Assembly: GCA_910583795.1 (NCBI GenBank)
Contig: CAJTZQ010000009.1
Span: 10,506 to 66,415, forward strand
From: an uncultured Muribaculaceae bacterium
Lineage (GTDB): Bacteria; Bacteroidota; Bacteroidia; Bacteroidales; Muribaculaceae
DNA length: 55,910 nt
Reading direction: 5' to 3'
The stretch's first letter is position 1. Each line of letters opens with the position of its first letter. The position numbers were made by a program, and so were the translations under genes. The notes under the pieces are model-generated. The model was not told the DNA's origin. It saw only the letters and a list, made by a program, of their open reading frames with translations, and did no database searches. Below are positions 26,050 through 35,733 of the stretch, in pieces.

Positions 26050-27519
26050 TTAGAAAATGAGCAAAAATGAAAGGGAATTCAGTACAGCATCATAACAGTA
26101 TTGATAGATATAAGGAACGATACCGAAGAATACGATTCCGGCAATACACAACCAGAGAGCAATTCTGTTGCTGCACGCACTTCTGAATGCACCAATCTTT
26201 GGTTCTTCCGGACTTATCCACATCGCCTTTACCACCAGCAGATAATAATAGAGCGAAATGATTGTGTTGATCAATGCAATCAGCACAAGCATATAGAGAG
26301 CCCAAGAACCTGTACCTGTAACAGATGTGAAGATCAATATTTTGCTAAAGAATCCTGCAAACGGAGGTATACCCGCAAGTGAGAACATTGCGAGAGTCAT
26401 AGCGAACGACAACCATGGATTTGTCTTATGGAGTCCGTTGTAATCGTCCATGCTGAGTTTGCCACTGTTTTCTTCAATTGTGGAGATAACTGCGAATGCC
26501 CCCAAGTTACTTACAACATAAACAAATATGTAGAACAACATGCCTGCAAGTCCAAGTCCGTTTGACGCAATCGCACCGAGCATTATATAACCGGCCTGTG
26601 AGATAGACGAGAAAGCCATGAATCGCTTCATGTTTTTCTGACGGATTGCGAAAAGGTTACCTACCGTGATTGTCAGAATAATCACTGCATAAAGCATCCA
26701 TTCCCATGCATCACTATAGACTGCTCCAAAACATTGAACAAAAATGATGAAGAATGCAACAGCGGCTGCACCTTTAGAGATGACTGAAAGGTAGCTGGTA
26801 ATAGCCGTGGGTGCACCTTGATAGACATCTGCCGTCCAAAGATGGAACGGTACAAGTGAAAGCTTGAAACCGATACCTGCAATTACAAATGCAAGCGCAA
26901 TTATGAGAAGACCGCTCATTTCTCCCTGGCCTATTGTAATTGCGATATCATCAAAGTAGAGAGAACCTCCTGAGAAAGCATATACAAATGATAGACCCGC
27001 AAGCAGAATAGCAGATGAGAATACAGCTGTCATTATATATTTGATGGCAGCTTCATGGCTCTCATAATGTTTTTTGTTGAATGCCACAAGTGCAGCCAAC
27101 GGAAGAGATGCCGATTCGAGACCGATGATGAACAATAAGAAATGTCGTGCCGACACCATAAGGTACATACCGAACAGAGTCACAAGGATCAATTCGTAAA
27201 ACTCACCTTTGCGTATTGCCACTTCATCGCTCTCAACCCATTTGGCACTTTGAAGGAATACAATAAAAACACCGATATTAAGAATTGCTTTTAAAGCATT
27301 TGTTACAGTGTCATTGATATACATCCCACCAAACACCATTTCTCCGTCTGCCGGAACAAGCCAAATGGCAATTGTGCCCAACCCAAACAGGATTGTTGTG
27401 AAAGGTGTCAGAATCTTTTTACCCTTTTCATTTGAGAATGTGTCGAATAAAAAGACCAGCATGAATATTCCAAGAACGATTAGTTCAGGAATCATAGATC
27501 CAAATTGAGAATAGTCCAT
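26050..27519 (-). CDS. nuoN: Complex I subunit N (antiporter-like)
   Basis: NuoN is one of three antiporter-like proton-pumping subunits in the membrane arm. The 489-residue protein has about 14 hydrophobic segments. It shows the conserved core KLSLVPFHLWTADVYQGAPT, with the buried lysine and TM7/TM8 loop, then FSSISQAGYIMLGAIASNG and SLAGIPPFAGFFSKILIF. It is the last gene of the 18-gene block and is followed by the terminator at 25975-26011. Confidence 0.97.
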   Translation of the reverse strand: MDYSQFGSMIPELIVLGIFMLVFLFDTFSNEKGKKILTPFTTILFGLGTIAIWLVPADGEMVFGGMYINDTVTNALKAILNIGVFIVFLQSAKWVESDEVAIRKGEFYELILVTLFGMYLMVSARHFLLFIIGLESASLPLAALVAFNKKHYESHEAAIKYIMTAVFSSAILLAGLSFVYAFSGGSLYFDDIAITIGQGEMSGLLIIALAFVIAGIGFKLSLVPFHLWTADVYQGAPTAITSYLSVISKGAAAVAFFIIFVQCFGAVYSDAWEWMLYAVIILTITVGNLFAIRQKNMKRFMAFSSISQAGYIMLGAIASNGLGLAGMLFYIFVYVVSNLGAFAVISTIEENSGKLSMDDYNGLHKTNPWLSFAMTLAMFSLAGIPPFAGFFSKILIFTSVTGTGSWALYMLVLIALINTIISLYYYLLVVKAMWISPEEPKIGAFRSACSNRIALWLCIAGIVFFGIVPYIYQYCYDAVLNSLSFLLIF

Positions 27520-27556
27520 TGTAGATTGCTTGTTTTATTTATTCAATACATTAATA

Positions 27557-29074
27557 TTATAGGGCGGCAGATTGTATTGCTGCCATAATTGGTGCAAAAC
27601 TATGTTGGATAGTTTCGTTTATCCAGTTCGGGAAACAACCGATCCCCGCGATGCAGACAATCAGTGTCACTGTCGATAGACGCTCAAACCATGTTGCATC
27701 CGTAAGTGCAAGATGATGTTCGTCTTGAACCGGACCAAGAAGCAGTTTTCCAACAACTCTCAAAATATATACTGCTGTGATAACGATTGAGCATGTGGCT
27801 GCAATCACGAATATCCTGTGGAAGAGATCTGCGTTCTGGAATGATCCGAAGAATATTGTCATTTCCGCAACGAAACCTGAAAGACCCGGAAGACCAAGTG
27901 ATGCGAAACCGGCTATCATATAGCAGACACCGAGATAAGGCATGATTTTCATCAGGCCTCCCATCTGACGAATGTCTCGCGTATGTGTACGTCCGTAGAT
28001 CATACCGATCAATGCAAAGAAGAGTGCTGTCATCAAACCATGTGAAAGCATCTGGAGAATAGCTCCGGTCATTGCTGTTGTGTTAAGCATGAGAATGGCA
28101 AACAACACCATGCCGCAGTGAGATACTGAAGAATATGCATTGATATATTTCAAGTCAGTCTGTACACAAGCGGAGAATGCTCCGTAAACAATACTTATAC
28201 CTGTAAGGATTATAAAAATCCATGCAAGTTCATTTGCCGCCTGCGGAAGAAGGAAAATTGCAATACGGAAACATCCGTATCCACCAAGTTTCATAAGCAC
28301 TCCCGCGTGAAGCATGGAAACTGCTGTTGGGGCACATGCATGACCGTCTGGACTCCAGGTATGGAACGGGAACATTGCTCCAAGAACACCGAAACCAACA
28401 AATGTAAAGCAGAAAAGCATGTTCTGCCATTCAGGTGCAATAGCGGCATTGTGAGAAATTTCAAGGATATTCCAAGTTAGCTGACCACCTTCGGGAGCAC
28501 TGTGCCAATAGATGCCGAGAAGACCAAGCATAAGAAATGCTGAGCCACCCATAAGCATTAGTGTAAGTTTCATTGCCGAATATTCCTTACGTCCTGTACC
28601 CCAGACACCAATTAGGAGATACATCGGGATAAGTGCCACCTCATAGAACATAAACATGGTGAAAATGTCTATTGAGATAAAGAACCCGAACACTCCTGTG
28701 CTTAGAAGAGCAAACCACAAGAAGAAATTCTTAGGCAGCGGACTAATTTTCCATGATGCAAATGTGCCTGCAAACACTATTACTGACGAGAGCATAAGCA
28801 TCAATACGGATATTCCGTCCACACCTACTGCAAGATGAATATTGAGTGGAGCATACCACATCCAGCTTCCCGTGTAAAGCATCTCATCATCCACTCCCAT
28901 TTCACGGAGGCGAAGGAAATCCACACATAGCCAGATGGAAAGTCCGAGCAAAACGGTTGAGCAAACCGTCATCACCGCACGGATCGCATTCATACTGCTG
29001 TTGCGGCACAAACCCAATCCTGCCATCATGATGACTGGAATCACAACGAACCAGATTAATATATTTCCGAACAT
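27557..29074 (-). CDS. nuoM: Complex I subunit M (antiporter-like)
   Basis: This 505-residue antiporter-like subunit shows the M-type signatures FYEVALIPMYLLIGVWG, with the conserved Glu on TM5, and FPFHTWSPDGHACAPTAVSM. It also has YSSVSHCGMVLFAIL and SLGLPGLSGFVAEMTIFFGS. About 14 transmembrane helices are expected. It lies 37 nt before nuoN and 34 nt after nuoL. Confidence 0.97.
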   Translation of the reverse strand: MFGNILIWFVVIPVIMMAGLGLCRNSSMNAIRAVMTVCSTVLLGLSIWLCVDFLRLREMGVDDEMLYTGSWMWYAPLNIHLAVGVDGISVLMLMLSSVIVFAGTFASWKISPLPKNFFLWFALLSTGVFGFFISIDIFTMFMFYEVALIPMYLLIGVWGTGRKEYSAMKLTLMLMGGSAFLMLGLLGIYWHSAPEGGQLTWNILEISHNAAIAPEWQNMLFCFTFVGFGVLGAMFPFHTWSPDGHACAPTAVSMLHAGVLMKLGGYGCFRIAIFLLPQAANELAWIFIILTGISIVYGAFSACVQTDLKYINAYSSVSHCGMVLFAILMLNTTAMTGAILQMLSHGLMTALFFALIGMIYGRTHTRDIRQMGGLMKIMPYLGVCYMIAGFASLGLPGLSGFVAEMTIFFGSFQNADLFHRIFVIAATCSIVITAVYILRVVGKLLLGPVQDEHHLALTDATWFERLSTVTLIVCIAGIGCFPNWINETIQHSFAPIMAAIQSAAL

Positions 29075-29108
29075 AATGTTAAGTAATTTCTTAGTTGCAA
29101 TATGAATG

Positions 29109-31055
29109 TTAAATCAAACAAATCCATGTGATGGCAGCAATTGCGATTGCACCTGCGATATACCAGGCAACATAAGCCTGAATTTCACCTGACTGCATGC
29201 CACGGATTGCATATGATGTTTTTTGTGTAATCTTTGCAAAAGCATCCATTGTAGCATCTATCACATGACGATCGAACCATGCTATGCCCTTACAAATAAT
29301 GTTGAAGATAATCTTATGCGTAATAAACATATAAATTTCGTCCCAATAGAAGCGACGGTTTGCCGCAGTCCAAAGTGTAGGACACATATTCTTGAGCTTC
29401 GTTGGGAAAGCATTCTTCTTCATATACATTGCACCGGCAAGCGCAATTGCTCCCACTGCGATGACTATGCTTGTGACAGCCACTGAAGTTTCAATATGAA
29501 TATGGTAAGGCACGCCGTTCCATGTCACGAGTTCTCCGAAAGGAAGTGCCCAACCAACTACAGCAGACACTGCAGCCAAGAATAAGAGTGGTACCGACAT
29601 CTGCCAGGGGGCATCATGAGGTTTGTGTTCTTTGTAATGAGGATTTTCCTCCCACCAGAAGACGAGGAAGTACATACGGAACATATAGAACGCCGTGAGA
29701 CCAGCAACCATTGTCATCCATGCTCCCCAGAACCAATGACGGGCGAACATAGCTGCAAGCATTTCGTCTTTAGAGAAGAATCCTGCAAACGGCGGGATAC
29801 CTGCAATCGCAAGACATCCTATAAGGAATGTCCAATGTGTGATAGGCATGTATTTACGAAGTCCGCCCATAGCTGTGTAGTTGTTTGAATGTACAGCATG
29901 AATCAAGGCGCCGGCGCCAAGGAAGAGCAGTGCCTTAAACATGGCGTGAGTGAACAGATGGAACATACCTGCCATATATCCCAGACCTGAGTAATGAACT
30001 CCTTCGATAGGTTTGTCGTATGCTACACCGAGCGACACCATCATAAACGCAATCTGAGAAATTGTAGAGAATGCAAGAATTCTCTTTATATCGATCTGTG
30101 CACAAGCTACAACCGCAGCATAAAATGCTGTGATCGCACCGATAACACAGATAAATGTCATTGCTGCGTCTACAACACAATATACGGGGAACATCCTTGC
30201 CACGAGATATACACCTGCAACAACCATTGTTGCAGCATGTATAAGTGCAGATACAGGTGTCGGACCTTCCATCGCATCAGGAAGCCATATATGCAATGGC
30301 ATCATAGCTGACTTACCCATACCTCCTGTGAAGATAAGAACCATCGCCCAAGTCAAGACAGAAGCTCCCATAAATGTGGCACCTCCTGTAGAAGCAAGTA
30401 CCCCTTCAGGATTCGAAGTCATATCTACAAAGTTGAACGTATCTGTATAGAATGACAGAATCAGAATACCGATCAAGAAACCGAGGTCGGCAAAACGGGT
30501 CACGATAAATGCTTTCTTCGATGCAGAGACTGCGGAAGGCAATTTATAGAAGAAACCGATGAGCAGATAAGATGATACACCCACAAGCTCCCAGAAAATA
30601 TACATCTGGAAAATATTGGTGGCTACCACAAGGCCTAGCATCGAGAATGAGAAGAGCGAGAGAAAAGCATAATATCTCTGGAACCCGGGTTCATGCTCCA
30701 TATATCCCCAACTATACAGGTGAACCATGAATGAAATTGTGGTGATTACCACAAGCATCATCGCCGAGATGGGATCAAGGAGGAAGCCAAGGTTTACTAC
30801 TAACGTCTTAGTAAACGCCAGCCAAGTGACATCAAACACCTGATATTGCTGACGAACACCGTCTATAATAAAATTAGCGTCACCACTGAAAAAGTAGGTG
30901 ATTGCCACAATGTATGCGAGAGTTGCAGTCGTACCCATTCCGAGAATACCGAGTATTCCTGCGGTTTTACGCGACATCTTAACCCCGCCTATTCCTAAGA
31001 CGAGGAACATTGTGATCGGAATCGCCAAAATCAAAATTGGAAGTGTAATGTCCAT
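29109..31055 (-). CDS. nuoL: Complex I subunit L (antiporter-like, lateral helix)
   Basis: This is the distal antiporter-like subunit of the membrane arm, 648 residues. Signatures are FWELVGVSSYLLIGFFY, MGKSAMMPLHIWLPDAMEGP, VSALIHAATMVVAGVYLVAR and FSTISQIAFMMVSLGVAY. The C-terminal ~130 residues provide the amphipathic lateral helix and final transmembrane segment (YVAWYIAGAIAIAAITWICL). The gap to nuoK is 3 nt. Confidence 0.97.
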   Translation of the reverse strand: MDITLPILILAIPITMFLVLGIGGVKMSRKTAGILGILGMGTTATLAYIVAITYFFSGDANFIIDGVRQQYQVFDVTWLAFTKTLVVNLGFLLDPISAMMLVVITTISFMVHLYSWGYMEHEPGFQRYYAFLSLFSFSMLGLVVATNIFQMYIFWELVGVSSYLLIGFFYKLPSAVSASKKAFIVTRFADLGFLIGILILSFYTDTFNFVDMTSNPEGVLASTGGATFMGASVLTWAMVLIFTGGMGKSAMMPLHIWLPDAMEGPTPVSALIHAATMVVAGVYLVARMFPVYCVVDAAMTFICVIGAITAFYAAVVACAQIDIKRILAFSTISQIAFMMVSLGVAYDKPIEGVHYSGLGYMAGMFHLFTHAMFKALLFLGAGALIHAVHSNNYTAMGGLRKYMPITHWTFLIGCLAIAGIPPFAGFFSKDEMLAAMFARHWFWGAWMTMVAGLTAFYMFRMYFLVFWWEENPHYKEHKPHDAPWQMSVPLLFLAAVSAVVGWALPFGELVTWNGVPYHIHIETSVAVTSIVIAVGAIALAGAMYMKKNAFPTKLKNMCPTLWTAANRRFYWDEIYMFITHKIIFNIICKGIAWFDRHVIDATMDAFAKITQKTSYAIRGMQSGEIQAYVAWYIAGAIAIAAITWICLI

Positions 31056-31058
31056 ATC

Positions 31059-31370
31059 TTAGAATTTCATTTTATTAATTTCAGTAATATCAGTATTTCC
31101 AATCGCCCTGTAAATATTGATTATTATAGCAATGGCAATTGCTGTTTCGGCAGCCGCGATAGCGATTGCAAAGAGAGTGAACACCATGCCATCCATAGAT
31201 CCTGGGAAAAGATAGCGGTTGAAAACCACAAAATTAAGATCTGCGGAATTTAGCATCAATTCCAAAGAAATAAGAATTGCGATCAGGTTTTTACGAGTGA
31301 TAAAACCGTAAATGCCACACGTGAACATTACCACGCTCGGCACAAGATACCATAACATACTTAAGTCCAT
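31059..31370 (-). CDS. nuoK: Complex I subunit K
   Basis: This small membrane subunit of 103 residues has three transmembrane helices and carries the conserved Glu residues of the E-channel (SLELMLNSADLNFV, and FAIAIAAAETAIAIAIIINI). The ATG at 31370 is preferred over a GTG at 31376 that directly abuts the nuoJ stop. The length is standard. Confidence 0.95.
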   Translation of the reverse strand: MDLSMLWYLVPSVVMFTCGIYGFITRKNLIAILISLELMLNSADLNFVVFNRYLFPGSMDGMVFTLFAIAIAAAETAIAIAIIINIYRAIGNTDITEINKMKF

Positions 31371-31376
31371 ATCCAC

Positions 31377-31904
31377 TTAGCTTTTGCGTGCAACTGTGAC
31401 ACCACCGATTATACATGCGAGCAACAACACACTGATAGCCTCAAAGGGAAGCAAGTATTGGAATCGTCCGCTGCCTGTGAAGGCTTCGCCGATCTCACGC
31501 ATAGTTATTTCATTGCCTGCCTGAATACATTCCATCAATGAAGCCCCGTGTAAGAGCGGCATGTAGAAGATGGCAAACAAAAGAAGCACGGCTGATGCTC
31601 CCGACAGGAGCACTCCGATGGTCTTGCGATGAGATTCAATCATTCCTGATGCATCGTTAGGCTTGTGGGTGAGTAATATTGCAAACACGAACAATACCAT
31701 TATACCACCGGCATAAACAGCTATCTGAACAGCCCCAAGAAATTGATAACCGAGCTGAAAATAGAACACTGCTGTGCCAAGAAGCACAAAAAGAAGGTAG
31801 GTTGCGGCACGCAATATCTTCCCCGTTGTCACTGCCTTGAATGAGAAAAACACCATGGCAATGGCAACCACGAAATACACGATTATATTTCCTACTGAAT
31901 CCAT
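31377..31904 (-). CDS. nuoJ: Complex I subunit J
   Basis: This five-helix membrane subunit of 175 residues includes LGTAVFYFQLGYQFLGAVQIAVYAGGIMVL (cited for position about 42-71), with the pi-bulge helix TM3 typical of NuoJ. The C-terminus (AISVLLLACIIGGVTVARKS) is a transmembrane helix with a positive tail. It is tightly packed between nuoI (6 nt) and nuoK. Confidence 0.95.
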   Translation of the reverse strand: MDSVGNIIVYFVVAIAMVFFSFKAVTTGKILRAATYLLFVLLGTAVFYFQLGYQFLGAVQIAVYAGGIMVLFVFAILLTHKPNDASGMIESHRKTIGVLLSGASAVLLLFAIFYMPLLHGASLMECIQAGNEITMREIGEAFTGSGRFQYLLPFEAISVLLLACIIGGVTVARKS

Positions 31905-31910
31905 TATGTT

Positions 31911-32558
31911 TTATTTTTCTTTATTTTCTTCTATAGAATCGTCTGCCTTTGGGGTAGCTGCGGGAGTCTCAGCAGAAGCAGCTTTGGCAGCTGCCTCTTT
32001 TTCAGCCTTGATTTTAGCTGCCTTTGCAAGAGCCTCTGCCTTAATCTTCGCAAGCTTCTCAGGATCCATTGCAGGCTTCGGTGCCGGAGCGGCAACATCG
32101 TCTTTAGGTTCCGGACGATAATTGAGTTGTTTCACCAAACTTCCACGTGTGAAAACAGCTTGCTCGAAATCATTTGAGAATTCGAGTGCATCCTGCGGAC
32201 ATGTTGTTACACAAAGCATACAGAACGTACAGCTGCCGAGATCATACATGTATTTGTCGAGCTTACGCTTCTTTTTCCCATCGGGAAGATCAACCATTTT
32301 TGTAGACAATTGAATTGTCCCGTTTGGACAATTCATCTGACAGATGCCACAACCTATACATTTGTGACGCCCTTCATTGTCGTATTTTAGTGTAAGCTCA
32401 GCCCTGAAACGGTCCGCAATCTGAAGAGTGTTGCGGTTTTCGGGATAACATTCGGTAACTTTCGGGGTGACAAATTCCTTTCCGGTCACCACCATGCCGT
32501 CAATAAGACTTTTCAGCCCCTTCCCGGCTTCCGAAAAATATTCCTTTATACTACTCAT
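31911..32558 (-). CDS. nuoI: Complex I subunit I (2x[4Fe-4S]) with Ala/Lys-rich tail
   Basis: This peripheral-arm ferredoxin-like subunit carries clusters N6a and N6b. Cysteines are C67, C70, C73, C77 (CIGCGICQMNCP) and C110, C113, C116, C120 (CTFCMLCVTTCP). The conserved domain ends near residue 150. Residues ~153-215 are a low-complexity extension (Pro/Ala, then repeated KIKAEALAKAAKIKAEKEAA) ending in an acidic segment, which E. coli-type NuoI lacks. The gene restarts the nuo series 45 nt after atpG. No internal promoter of the TAnnTTTG type is visible in that gap, so it is probably on the common transcript. Confidence 0.94.
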   Translation of the reverse strand: MSSIKEYFSEAGKGLKSLIDGMVVTGKEFVTPKVTECYPENRNTLQIADRFRAELTLKYDNEGRHKCIGCGICQMNCPNGTIQLSTKMVDLPDGKKKRKLDKYMYDLGSCTFCMLCVTTCPQDALEFSNDFEQAVFTRGSLVKQLNYRPEPKDDVAAPAPKPAMDPEKLAKIKAEALAKAAKIKAEKEAAAKAASAETPAATPKADDSIEENKEK

Positions 32559-32603
32559 TTAGTCAAAACTTTTGATTCGTTTTCATGATGGGGTTTCTAC
32601 AAC

Positions 32604-33494
32604 TTATCTCTCGACCTGACCTCCCAGGATATCCAATAGTTCAGTTGTAATTCCTTGCTGACGAAGTTTGTTGAATTCGAGCTGCAAAGATTCAAGAAGC
32701 TTCTTTGCATTGTCGTTTGCACTCTGCATCGCCATAACCCTCGCAGCCTGTTCCGATGCTCTATTTTCAATTGTTATCTCCTGCATTGTAGATAAAACAA
32801 ACATCGGGAGAACCTCATTGAAAATGCTGTTGGCATCCGGTTCGAAAATATATAGTTTATTGTCGGATTCTGCATTTAAATTGTCACCCTCAATTACCTG
32901 ACGGCTTACGGGGAACAATTGCTCAACAGTAAGCAATTGCTTGCTCATGCTCTTGAACTGCATATATACAACTTCAATCAGATCAAGGTCGCCGGTTACA
33001 AATGAATTTCTAAGTTCATTCACAAAATTATTGACAACAGAAGGGAGCATCTTAGAATCAACTCCTTGTATTGCCTTTAATTTTATATCTTCATTTTTAA
33101 TCCTTGAAACCGCTTTTAAAATTTTCTTGCCGACGGGGAATATAGTGATCTCCAAATCATCGCCATATTCTTGATGCAATCGGCTAATCTCGATCAACAA
33201 ATGTTTGAAGATGTTGAGATTATAGGCACCACAAAGTCCATCGTCCGTGCCATAAACGACAACGCCAACTTTCTTCACTTCCCTTTCCATGAGAAGTGGA
33301 GAATCAAACTCCATGTCTGTTTCAAGAAGATGACCCATTATCGACTTCACCTGATTCTTGAACGGGAGCAGTTTCCTTAACTCCGCCTCATTCTTGTGAA
33401 CCTTAGCAGAAGATATCATCTTCATGGCGCCGGTGATTTTCTCACTTGACGACACTGAACCGATACGAGTCTTTAAGGCTTTTAGAGTTGCCAT
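32604..33494 (-). CDS. atpG: ATP synthase F1 subunit gamma
   Basis: Gamma forms the rotating central shaft of F1. The protein has 296 residues. The N-terminal helix MATLKALKTRIGSVSSSEKITGAMKMISSAK and the C-terminal helix LQLEFNKLRQQGITTELLDI (only partly quoted) are the conserved coiled-coil halves. VVYGTDDGLCGAYNLNIFK marks the Rossmann-like middle domain. A strong stem-loop separates it from atpA upstream by an unusually long 106-nt gap. Confidence 0.96.
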   Translation of the reverse strand: MATLKALKTRIGSVSSSEKITGAMKMISSAKVHKNEAELRKLLPFKNQVKSIMGHLLETDMEFDSPLLMEREVKKVGVVVYGTDDGLCGAYNLNIFKHLLIEISRLHQEYGDDLEITIFPVGKKILKAVSRIKNEDIKLKAIQGVDSKMLPSVVNNFVNELRNSFVTGDLDLIEVVYMQFKSMSKQLLTVEQLFPVSRQVIEGDNLNAESDNKLYIFEPDANSIFNEVLPMFVLSTMQEITIENRASEQAARVMAMQSANDNAKKLLESLQLEFNKLRQQGITTELLDILGGQVER

Positions 33495-33556
33495 TTGCTG
33501 ATTATTCTGATATGGTTATTAAATCCGACAACTGATAAGATGTCGCAAAAGTAGAC

Positions 33557-33593
33557 GCTACAGTGGCGGAAGCCACCGTTCCGCCGCTGCAGC
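33557..33593 (-). promoter_or_regulatory. Strong stem-loop between atpA and atpG
   Basis: On the minus strand a 15-bp stem (arms 33579-33593 and 33557-33571, GC-rich, one G-U pair and one mismatch) closes a 7-nt loop. It begins 7 nt after the atpA stop and about 60 nt before the atpG start. There is no U-run, so mRNA processing, stabilisation or partial attenuation is more likely than full termination. Confidence 0.65.
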
Positions 33594-33600
33594 TATAGTT

Positions 33601-35178
33601 TTAAGATTTGTATCTTGATGAAATTTCTGATGCACATTGATTCAACTTCTCCTGAACATCATCCGTAAGTTTTCCGGCACGAAGCTCGTCAAGCACTTCC
33701 TTTTGATATTTAGCTTTAAGAAGCTGAATAAACAGCTCTTCAAATTCATGAACCTTATCAATAGGTACATTCTCAAGCAAACCGTTCACACCACAATATA
33801 TTACAGCCACCTCGTTTTCTACGGGCCAAGGCTGATATTGAGGTTGAATCAGAAGCTGTTGGTTCTTTCTACCTCTATCAATTACACGTGCTGTAACCGG
33901 ATCTATGTCTCCACCAAACTTGGTGAATGATTCAAGTTCACGGAACTGTGCCTGTGCAATTTTCAATGTACCGGCAACTTTCTTCATTGCCTTTATTTGG
34001 GCGTTACCACCAACACGAGATACTGATATACCTACATTTATCGCCGGTCGGATGCCTTGATTAAACAAACTTGTTTCGAGGAATATCTGACCGTCTGTAA
34101 TCGAAATTACATTAGTTGGAATATATGCAGAAACGTCTCCTGCCTGAGTTTCGATAATCGGGAGAGCAGTCAGAGAACCGCCACCTTTTACCATCGGTTT
34201 CAAAACATCAGGCAAATCGTTCATTGTTTCAGCAACCTCCTGATTATCTATTATCTTGGCAGCCCTTTCCAACAAACGTGAATGCAGATAGAAGATATCA
34301 CCTGGATATGCCTCTCGACCGGAAGGACGCTTAAGAACCAAAGAAATTTCACGGTATGCAACAGCTTGTTTAGACAAATCGTCATAAACAATAAGAGCAT
34401 CCCTGCCGGTATCACGGAAATATTCTCCGATCGCAACTCCGGCAAATGGGCTATAGTAACGCATGGAAGCTGAGTCAGACGCTGTAGCAGCAACCACAAC
34501 AGTATAATCCATAGCTCCGTATTTTTCCAAAGTATGTACGAGAGAGGCAACTGACGATGCCTTCTGTCCAATTGCAACATAGATACAATATACAGGCTTT
34601 CCGTCAAGATAATTCTGCCTTTGATTTATGATTGTATCGATTGCAATAGCTGTTTTACCGATCTGACGGTCGCCGATTATAAGTTCTCGCTGACCCCTTC
34701 CTATAGGAATCATTGCGTCGACTGCTTTTATACCTGTCTGAAGCGGTTGGGTTACCGGCTGACGGAAGATAACTCCGGGAGCCTTACGCTCAAGAGGCAG
34801 ATTTATTAGTTCTCCGTTTATGGGTCCTTTTCCGTCGATCGGTTCTCCAAGGATATTGATCACTCGGCCCAGAAGCCCTTCCCCTACGGGGATTGACGCG
34901 ATCTCACCCGTGCGACGCACCGACATGTTCTCAGTCACTTTATTTACGTTGTTGAGAAGCACAACACCCACATTGCTCTCCTCGAGATTGAGAGCGACGC
35001 CCTTGACGCCGTTTTCAAACTCTACCAACTCGTTAGATTTTACATTTTCAAGTCCGTAAACATGAGCTACACCATCTCCAACTTCGAGAACGGTGCCCAC
35101 CTCTTCAAACTTTACTTGCGAAGTAACATCTTCGAGCTGCTGTTTTAGAATATCAGAAATTTCGCTTGGGTTAAGCAT
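33601..35178 (-). CDS. atpA: ATP synthase F1 subunit alpha
   Basis: This is the non-catalytic nucleotide-binding subunit of F1, 525 residues. The P-loop is IGDRQIGKTAIAIDTIINQ, preceded by GIKAVDAMIPIGRGQRELI. The conserved DDLSKQAVAYREISLVLKRP and alpha signature PAINVGISVSRVGGNAQIKA are present. The N-terminal beta barrel starts after EVGTVLEVGDGVAHVYGLEN. It is followed by the stem-loop at 33557-33593 and preceded by atpH (4-nt gap). Confidence 0.98.
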   Translation of the reverse strand: MLNPSEISDILKQQLEDVTSQVKFEEVGTVLEVGDGVAHVYGLENVKSNELVEFENGVKGVALNLEESNVGVVLLNNVNKVTENMSVRRTGEIASIPVGEGLLGRVINILGEPIDGKGPINGELINLPLERKAPGVIFRQPVTQPLQTGIKAVDAMIPIGRGQRELIIGDRQIGKTAIAIDTIINQRQNYLDGKPVYCIYVAIGQKASSVASLVHTLEKYGAMDYTVVVAATASDSASMRYYSPFAGVAIGEYFRDTGRDALIVYDDLSKQAVAYREISLVLKRPSGREAYPGDIFYLHSRLLERAAKIIDNQEVAETMNDLPDVLKPMVKGGGSLTALPIIETQAGDVSAYIPTNVISITDGQIFLETSLFNQGIRPAINVGISVSRVGGNAQIKAMKKVAGTLKIAQAQFRELESFTKFGGDIDPVTARVIDRGRKNQQLLIQPQYQPWPVENEVAVIYCGVNGLLENVPIDKVHEFEELFIQLLKAKYQKEVLDELRAGKLTDDVQEKLNQCASEISSRYKS

Positions 35179-35182
35179 CTTG

Positions 35183-35728
35183 TCACTTGCTTCTTAATAG
35201 GGTTTGACGTAGTTGTTCGAGTTCGTTACTTATAGATGCATCCATCCTTACAGAATCAACATCAATAACAAACCCGCCTATTAAATCGGGATTAACCGAT
35301 TCTGAAAATTCAAGAATAGAACCTTTGAACGCTTTATTCACAAGATCTCGCAATTTCTGCATCTGTTCTTGAGGTAAAACCGAAGCAGTTGTAATGTTGA
35401 CTTGCATTATATTTTTTTCCTTACGGTAAATATCTCTATAAGCAAGCATCATTTCGTAAGCAAAATCAGTGCGGTTATGACCAATTATCAATTTGATGAA
35501 ACGGTCATAAGCATTGTCGGCCTCATCTCCGGCAGCTGTAAGAAGAAGTTTCTCCTTGTCTTGTGACGTCACAAATGGATTTGACAAAGTTTTTTGCATC
35601 CCGGGATTATCAACAAACGATTTAATAACCCTTTTCATTAGATTATAAATTTCCTCTGTCTTGCCGTTTTCAGACGCATATTTGTAAAGCGCCTTAGCGT
35701 ATCTGTGTGGTATGAGACCGTTGTCCAT
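35183..35728 (-). CDS. atpH: ATP synthase F1 subunit delta
   Basis: Delta links the peripheral stalk to the top of F1. The 181-residue protein has the six-helix N-domain (LIPHRYAKALYKYASENGKT at the start) and a C-terminal domain with the conserved PDLIGGFVIDVDSVRMDASI. It lies 5 nt after atpF and 4 nt before atpA. Confidence 0.95.
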   Translation of the reverse strand: MDNGLIPHRYAKALYKYASENGKTEEIYNLMKRVIKSFVDNPGMQKTLSNPFVTSQDKEKLLLTAAGDEADNAYDRFIKLIIGHNRTDFAYEMMLAYRDIYRKEKNIMQVNITTASVLPQEQMQKLRDLVNKAFKGSILEFSESVNPDLIGGFVIDVDSVRMDASISNELEQLRQTLLRSK

Positions 35729-35733
35729 AGGGT

